From positions 1 to 37,521 of the forward strand of contig JACDAL010000127.1 of the NCBI GenBank assembly GCA_013695465.1: 37,521 bases of DNA, written 5' to 3'. The translations under genes were made by a program, and so were the position numbers. The notes beneath the pieces are model-generated. The model did no database searches, was not told where the DNA came from, and saw only the letters and a list, made by a program, of their open reading frames with translations. This DNA is from Actinomycetota bacterium. GTDB taxonomy: Bacteria > Actinomycetota > CADDZG01 > WHSQ01. This document shows, piece after piece, positions 34,956-37,521 of the stretch. The stretch's first letter is position 1, and the number at the start of each line of letters is the position of its first letter.

Positions 34956-35326
34956 GTCGCTTCAGCCCCCGAGCTGGCCGCCCCCCGCAACTCCGGTACT
35001 GGAACGCGGGAAGTGCCCTCTGGAGTACGGATTCGTTACCCAGGCGCGCGTCACGCGCGTTTGATTACGAGCGCCGGACCCGGGCGGCCGGAGTCGATCG
35101 ACTCGCGTTCCGCCGTCTTTGGCCCGACCCCCTTGTCGCTTTGACTCCGGTTCGCTACTGTCTGTACGGGTATAGGCCCGAATATACTTTTAGGGGTTAT
35201 AGATGTCTCACCCTATTTTTCGCGAGGGCGTGGGGCTCTCGTGTGCCGAGGGGGGCTGAGGCCCCCGAGTTAGGAGGAAGTATGCGGAAGCTAAGGGCGG
35301 AAACCGTTTCGACAGGAGGGGGCTCC
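34956..35326 (+). other. Leader and promoter region of the BNR protein gene
   Basis: This 370-bp stretch has no gene. It contains the third twin-octamer palindrome (35035-35068), an AT-rich segment with TATAGG (35171) and TATACT (35183-35188) as -10 candidates, and a hairpin GGGGGC-TGAG-GCCCCC (35251-35266) six bases before AGGAGG (35272-35277). The latter SD serves ATG 35282, an in-frame alternative start. No known riboswitch is recognised. Confidence 0.6.
35035..35068. repeat. Twin ACGCGCGT palindrome, copy 3
   Basis: GCGCGCGT (35044-35051), C (35052) and ACGCGCGT (35053-35060) repeat the core seen at 7433-7508, again flanked by GTTACC on the left and TTGATTAC on the right. It lies about 290 bp upstream of the secreted BNR protein gene, in the promoter region. 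Confidence 0.7.
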
Positions 35327-37099
35327 ATGCCGAGACGCCGGCGTCTTGTCGTTCCCGTGCTGGTTGCTTACCTGGTGCTGGCGGTGCCTCTCGCTGCCAT
35401 CGCGCAAGATCCCGATGGGCCGGACGGCGCCGGTGCCACGGAGGTGACGGTCGGCAGCGACGACGACCTATTCTCGGGCAACAAGCAGAACGAGCCCGTG
35501 GTGATGATCAATCCCGTCGATCCCGACATCGTCGTCGCCGGGGCCAACGACAACATCGACCTCGAGGCGTGCAACGTCGGAGCCGACAACACCTGCCCAT
35601 TCACTGAGGGGGTCGGGGTAACCGGCGTACAGTTCTCCTTCGACGGTGGCCAGTCCTGGAACCAACCCACCTACTCGGGATGGACTGCGCGGGACTGCGA
35701 CGGTGTGGTCGGTGACGAGGCAAACCCGTGCCGGCCGCACGTCGGTCCGATCGGCACCCTGCCGTGGTACTACGAGAACGGCCTCGCCTCCGACGGTGAT
35801 CCGGCTGCGGCCTTCGGACCCGTGCCCGATGCCAACGGGGACTTTGCTTGGGACAACGGGGTCCGGCTCTACTTCGCCAACCTCGCCGGAAACTTCTCAG
35901 CGCAGCGCGACGAGCAGACCTTCAAGGGCCAAGAGGCGATCGCCGTGTCGCGCATGGACAACCCGAGCGTAGCCAACTACAACGACAAGAACGCGTGGAT
36001 GGATCCCGTCATCGTCTCCAAGCAGAACGCCGCATTGTTCTCCGACAAGGAGCAGGTGTGGGCGGACAACGCTGAGTCGAGTCCCCACTTCGGCAACGCC
36101 TACGTCTGCAACGTTGCGTTCCGCAGCCTCGGCGGGGCGCCGGAGCCGGTCGTGTTCCACCGCTCAACAGACGGCGGAGACACCTGGACCCAGCGCCAGC
36201 TCTCCGCTGCCACCAACACCAACCAGACCGGCGGACGGCAGGGCTGCACGGTCCGCACGGACAGCGATGGGGTCGTGTACGTCTTCTGGGTTGGGACGCG
36301 TATCCAGGACCGGCAGTCGGTGTTCTTCATGACCCGTTCGTTCGACGGCGGGCGACGCTTTGAGCGGCCCCGTGTGGTGGCCGAAGTCGATGAGGTCGGG
36401 ATTTTCGATCCCGTTACCCAACGCTTCACGTTCGATGGAGTCGCCGGGGCGCGCACGGTCAGCTTCCCCAGCGTCGACATCGCCAACGGCACGCCCACGG
36501 GAATCGACGCCACCGACATGATTGTCTTGGGATGGTCGGACGGTCCCACGCCTGATGCTCCGGGAGAGCCCAACGAGGAGGCCCTTGTTCAGTACTCGCT
36601 CAACAAGGGCGTGACGTGGTCCGCTCCGGTCGATGCCGCACCGACGGCCGATCGGCCCGACTTTGCCGCCGTCGCGATCGCACCGGACGGCACCGAGGCC
36701 TACGTGACGTACACGAACTTCCTCGGGTTCTGGCAGTCAACGACTGCAAGTCCGCGCTTGGCCGGGGGTGTGGTTCTGACCGCTCCCGTGTCGGGTGGAA
36801 CGATCGGAAGCTTCAGTGAGGTCTATCGCGGGCCCACCGGCGACGCGCGCGGGTCCAGCGCCAACGGCCTCATCTCGGAGTTCCTGGGCGACTACAGCTA
36901 TGCGTCGGCGGCTCGGAACTTCGGGGTCGCTGTGTGGAACGACGTGCGCCAGGCCGCCGATTGCCCGGCAATCGATGCCTACAGGCAGGCACTGGTCGAC
37001 GGCCAGACTGCAACCGCGCCGGCGCCGAACAACGTCTGCCCGCAGACGGATAACTCGGCCTTCGGGAACACCGACATCTGGGGGTATAGCACTCGCTAA
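35327..37099 (+). CDS. Secreted sialidase-like BNR/Asp-box beta-propeller protein
   Basis: A 590-residue exported protein. A classical signal peptide (PRRRRL, hydrophobic core, AIAQ) is followed by a beta-propeller with Asp-box repeats [24 protein letters not shown] and SLNKGVTW. Such folds occur in sialidases and other glycan-handling or structural proteins; the catalytic Arg triad of true sialidases cannot be confirmed, so enzyme activity is not claimed. ATG 35327 is preferred because AGGAGG is seven bases upstream and it opens directly on the signal peptide. ATG 35282 also has an AGGAGG four bases away and would add 15 residues. Confidence 0.85.
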   Translation: MPRRRRLVVPVLVAYLVLAVPLAAIAQDPDGPDGAGATEVTVGSDDDLFSGNKQNEPVVMINPVDPDIVVAGANDNIDLEACNVGADNTCPFTEGVGVTGVQFSFDGGQSWNQPTYSGWTARDCDGVVGDEANPCRPHVGPIGTLPWYYENGLASDGDPAAAFGPVPDANGDFAWDNGVRLYFANLAGNFSAQRDEQTFKGQEAIAVSRMDNPSVANYNDKNAWMDPVIVSKQNAALFSDKEQVWADNAESSPHFGNAYVCNVAFRSLGGAPEPVVFHRSTDGGDTWTQRQLSAATNTNQTGGRQGCTVRTDSDGVVYVFWVGTRIQDRQSVFFMTRSFDGGRRFERPRVVAEVDEVGIFDPVTQRFTFDGVAGARTVSFPSVDIANGTPTGIDATDMIVLGWSDGPTPDAPGEPNEEALVQYSLNKGVTWSAPVDAAPTADRPDFAAVAIAPDGTEAYVTYTNFLGFWQSTTASPRLAGGVVLTAPVSGGTIGSFSEVYRGPTGDARGSSANGLISEFLGDYSYASAARNFGVAVWNDVRQAADCPAIDAYRQALVDGQTATAPAPNNVCPQTDNSAFGNTDIWGYSTR

Positions 37100-37121
37100 A
37101 GTAACAACGTAGGTCTTCGGT

Positions 37122-37149
37122 CGAGGGGCGCCCGAACGGGCGCCCCTCG
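37122..37149 (+). terminator. Long hairpin after the BNR protein gene
   Basis: CGAGGGGCGCCC (37122-37133) and GGGCGCCCCTCG (37138-37149) form a perfect 12-bp stem with a GAAC loop. It lacks a T-run but is the most stable hairpin of the window and follows the gene directly. Confidence 0.7.
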
Positions 37150-37207
37150 CGCGATCGACCACCTCGGCCTGGTCGGATAGGGGAGTCATTCGTGCGAGGC
37201 TCTATAC

Positions 37208-37230
37208 AGAGCCGCCGCCTCGGCGGCTCT
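37208..37230. other. Perfect 10-bp hairpin before the ABC ATPase gene
   Basis: AGAGCCGCCG (37208-37217) and CGGCGGCTCT (37221-37230) pair over a 3-nt loop, 47 bp upstream of the ATPase start. It could be a terminator for minus-strand transcription or a leader element. Confidence 0.4.
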
Positions 37231-37276
37231 CTGCACGACCGAGCCTCGAAAACGAAACGAAAGGCGCTGCGCCTCG

Positions 37277-37521
37277 ATGAACCGCTTCTCGATATCGGTG
37301 GGGAGAAAGCGTTCGAGCTTGCCGGATCCCGCGCCGCAGGGCGGTTCGGACGATGGCACCATTCTCGTCGCCACTGGAGTCCGCAAGCTCTACCGGACCG
37401 GGGCAGAGACCGTAGAGGCCCTGCGCGGCCTCGATCTCACGATTCGACGCGGCGAGTTCTTGGCAGTCATGGGGCCGTCCGGGTCGGGCAAGACCACGTT
37501 GCTCAACTGTCTCTCGGGGCT
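37277..37521 (+). CDS. ABC transporter ATP-binding protein, LolD/MacB type (N-terminal part)
   Basis: The window ends inside this gene. In the frame from ATG 37277 the protein reads into [26 protein letters not shown] and the Walker [17 protein letters not shown], the typical N-terminal third of the MacB/LolD/FtsE-like ATPase group that works with FtsX-type permeases. About 25 polar residues precede the first strand. The true start may be later: GTG 37298 or TTG 37319 are in frame. The SD for 37277 is weak (AAAGG at 12 bases). Confidence 0.85.
   Translation, partial: MNRFSISVGRKRSSLPDPAPQGGSDDGTILVATGVRKLYRTGAETVEALRGLDLTIRRGEFLAVMGPSGSGKTTLLNCLSG

Noticed and set aside
35141-35281. N-terminal extension of the BNR protein back to 35141
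   Set aside because: No SD, wrong character for a signal peptide, and it would include promoter and hairpin sequence.
37186-37386. 66-residue minus-strand ORF at the window end
   Set aside because: Overlaps the start of the ABC ATPase, includes a perfect hairpin and resembles no family; possible but unsupported.

Overview
The window is about 37.5 kb of GC-rich bacterial chromosome with strong G/C bias at third codon positions, many GTG starts and many 4-bp ATGA/GTGA gene overlaps. It looks actinobacterial (Actinomycetota). The evidence is the block zinc metalloprotease (DUF2342)-tilS-hpt-ftsH-folEPBK-DUF2520-panC-coaX-lysS-clpC, an F420-type luciferase-like oxidoreductase and a DUF4235 protein. 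The wealth of secreted CHRD, subtilase and BNR proteins suggests a poorly sampled lineage. I cannot name the genus.

Layout. 1-42 is the 3' end of a tRNA-Thr(CGT). 213-4341 (minus) is a redox operon: luciferase-like oxidoreductase, CCG-type iron-sulfur protein, FAD-binding dehydrogenase and a small unknown protein. 4342-5103 has no firm gene, only a possible frameshifted remnant. 5104-7303 (minus) encodes an ABC-2 exporter (ATPase and permease) and an acetyltransferase. 7543-9600 holds an NfuA-type iron-sulfur protein, a divergent ATP-grasp enzyme and a 45-residue membrane protein. 9786-11905 is a two-gene unit, betaine-homocysteine methyltransferase-like plus monomeric sarcosine oxidase-like. 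11970-15002 (minus) holds a DUF4235 protein, a PhoU/TrkA_C protein and a double-domain MgtE-type transporter. 15240-15794 encodes a zinc-ribbon microprotein and a small membrane protein.

15815-34905 is the conserved housekeeping cluster, all plus strand except one small gene: tRNA modification (tilS), purine salvage (hpt), membrane proteolysis (ftsH), folate synthesis (folE, folP, folB, folK), pantothenate/CoA (DUF2520, panC, coaX), lysS and clpC. Exported proteins are interspersed: CHRD protein, subtilase, a minus-strand secreted protein and a substrate-binding lipoprotein. panD is absent between panC and coaX. 35327-37099 is a secreted BNR beta-propeller, and the window ends inside a LolD/MacB-type ABC ATPase.

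Most unusual content. First, a 150-200 bp repeat occurs twice in inverse orientation, each copy starting at the TAG stop of the gene before it and flanked by short CTAR direct repeats. Second, a palindrome built on two ACGCGCGT octamers occurs three times in promoter regions. Third, an SLC41-like MgtE is paired with a soluble PhoU/TrkA_C regulator, with a tandem duplicated element in its leader. Several genes also show a TAnnnT hexamer 6-9 nt before the start codon, suggesting leaderless transcripts.
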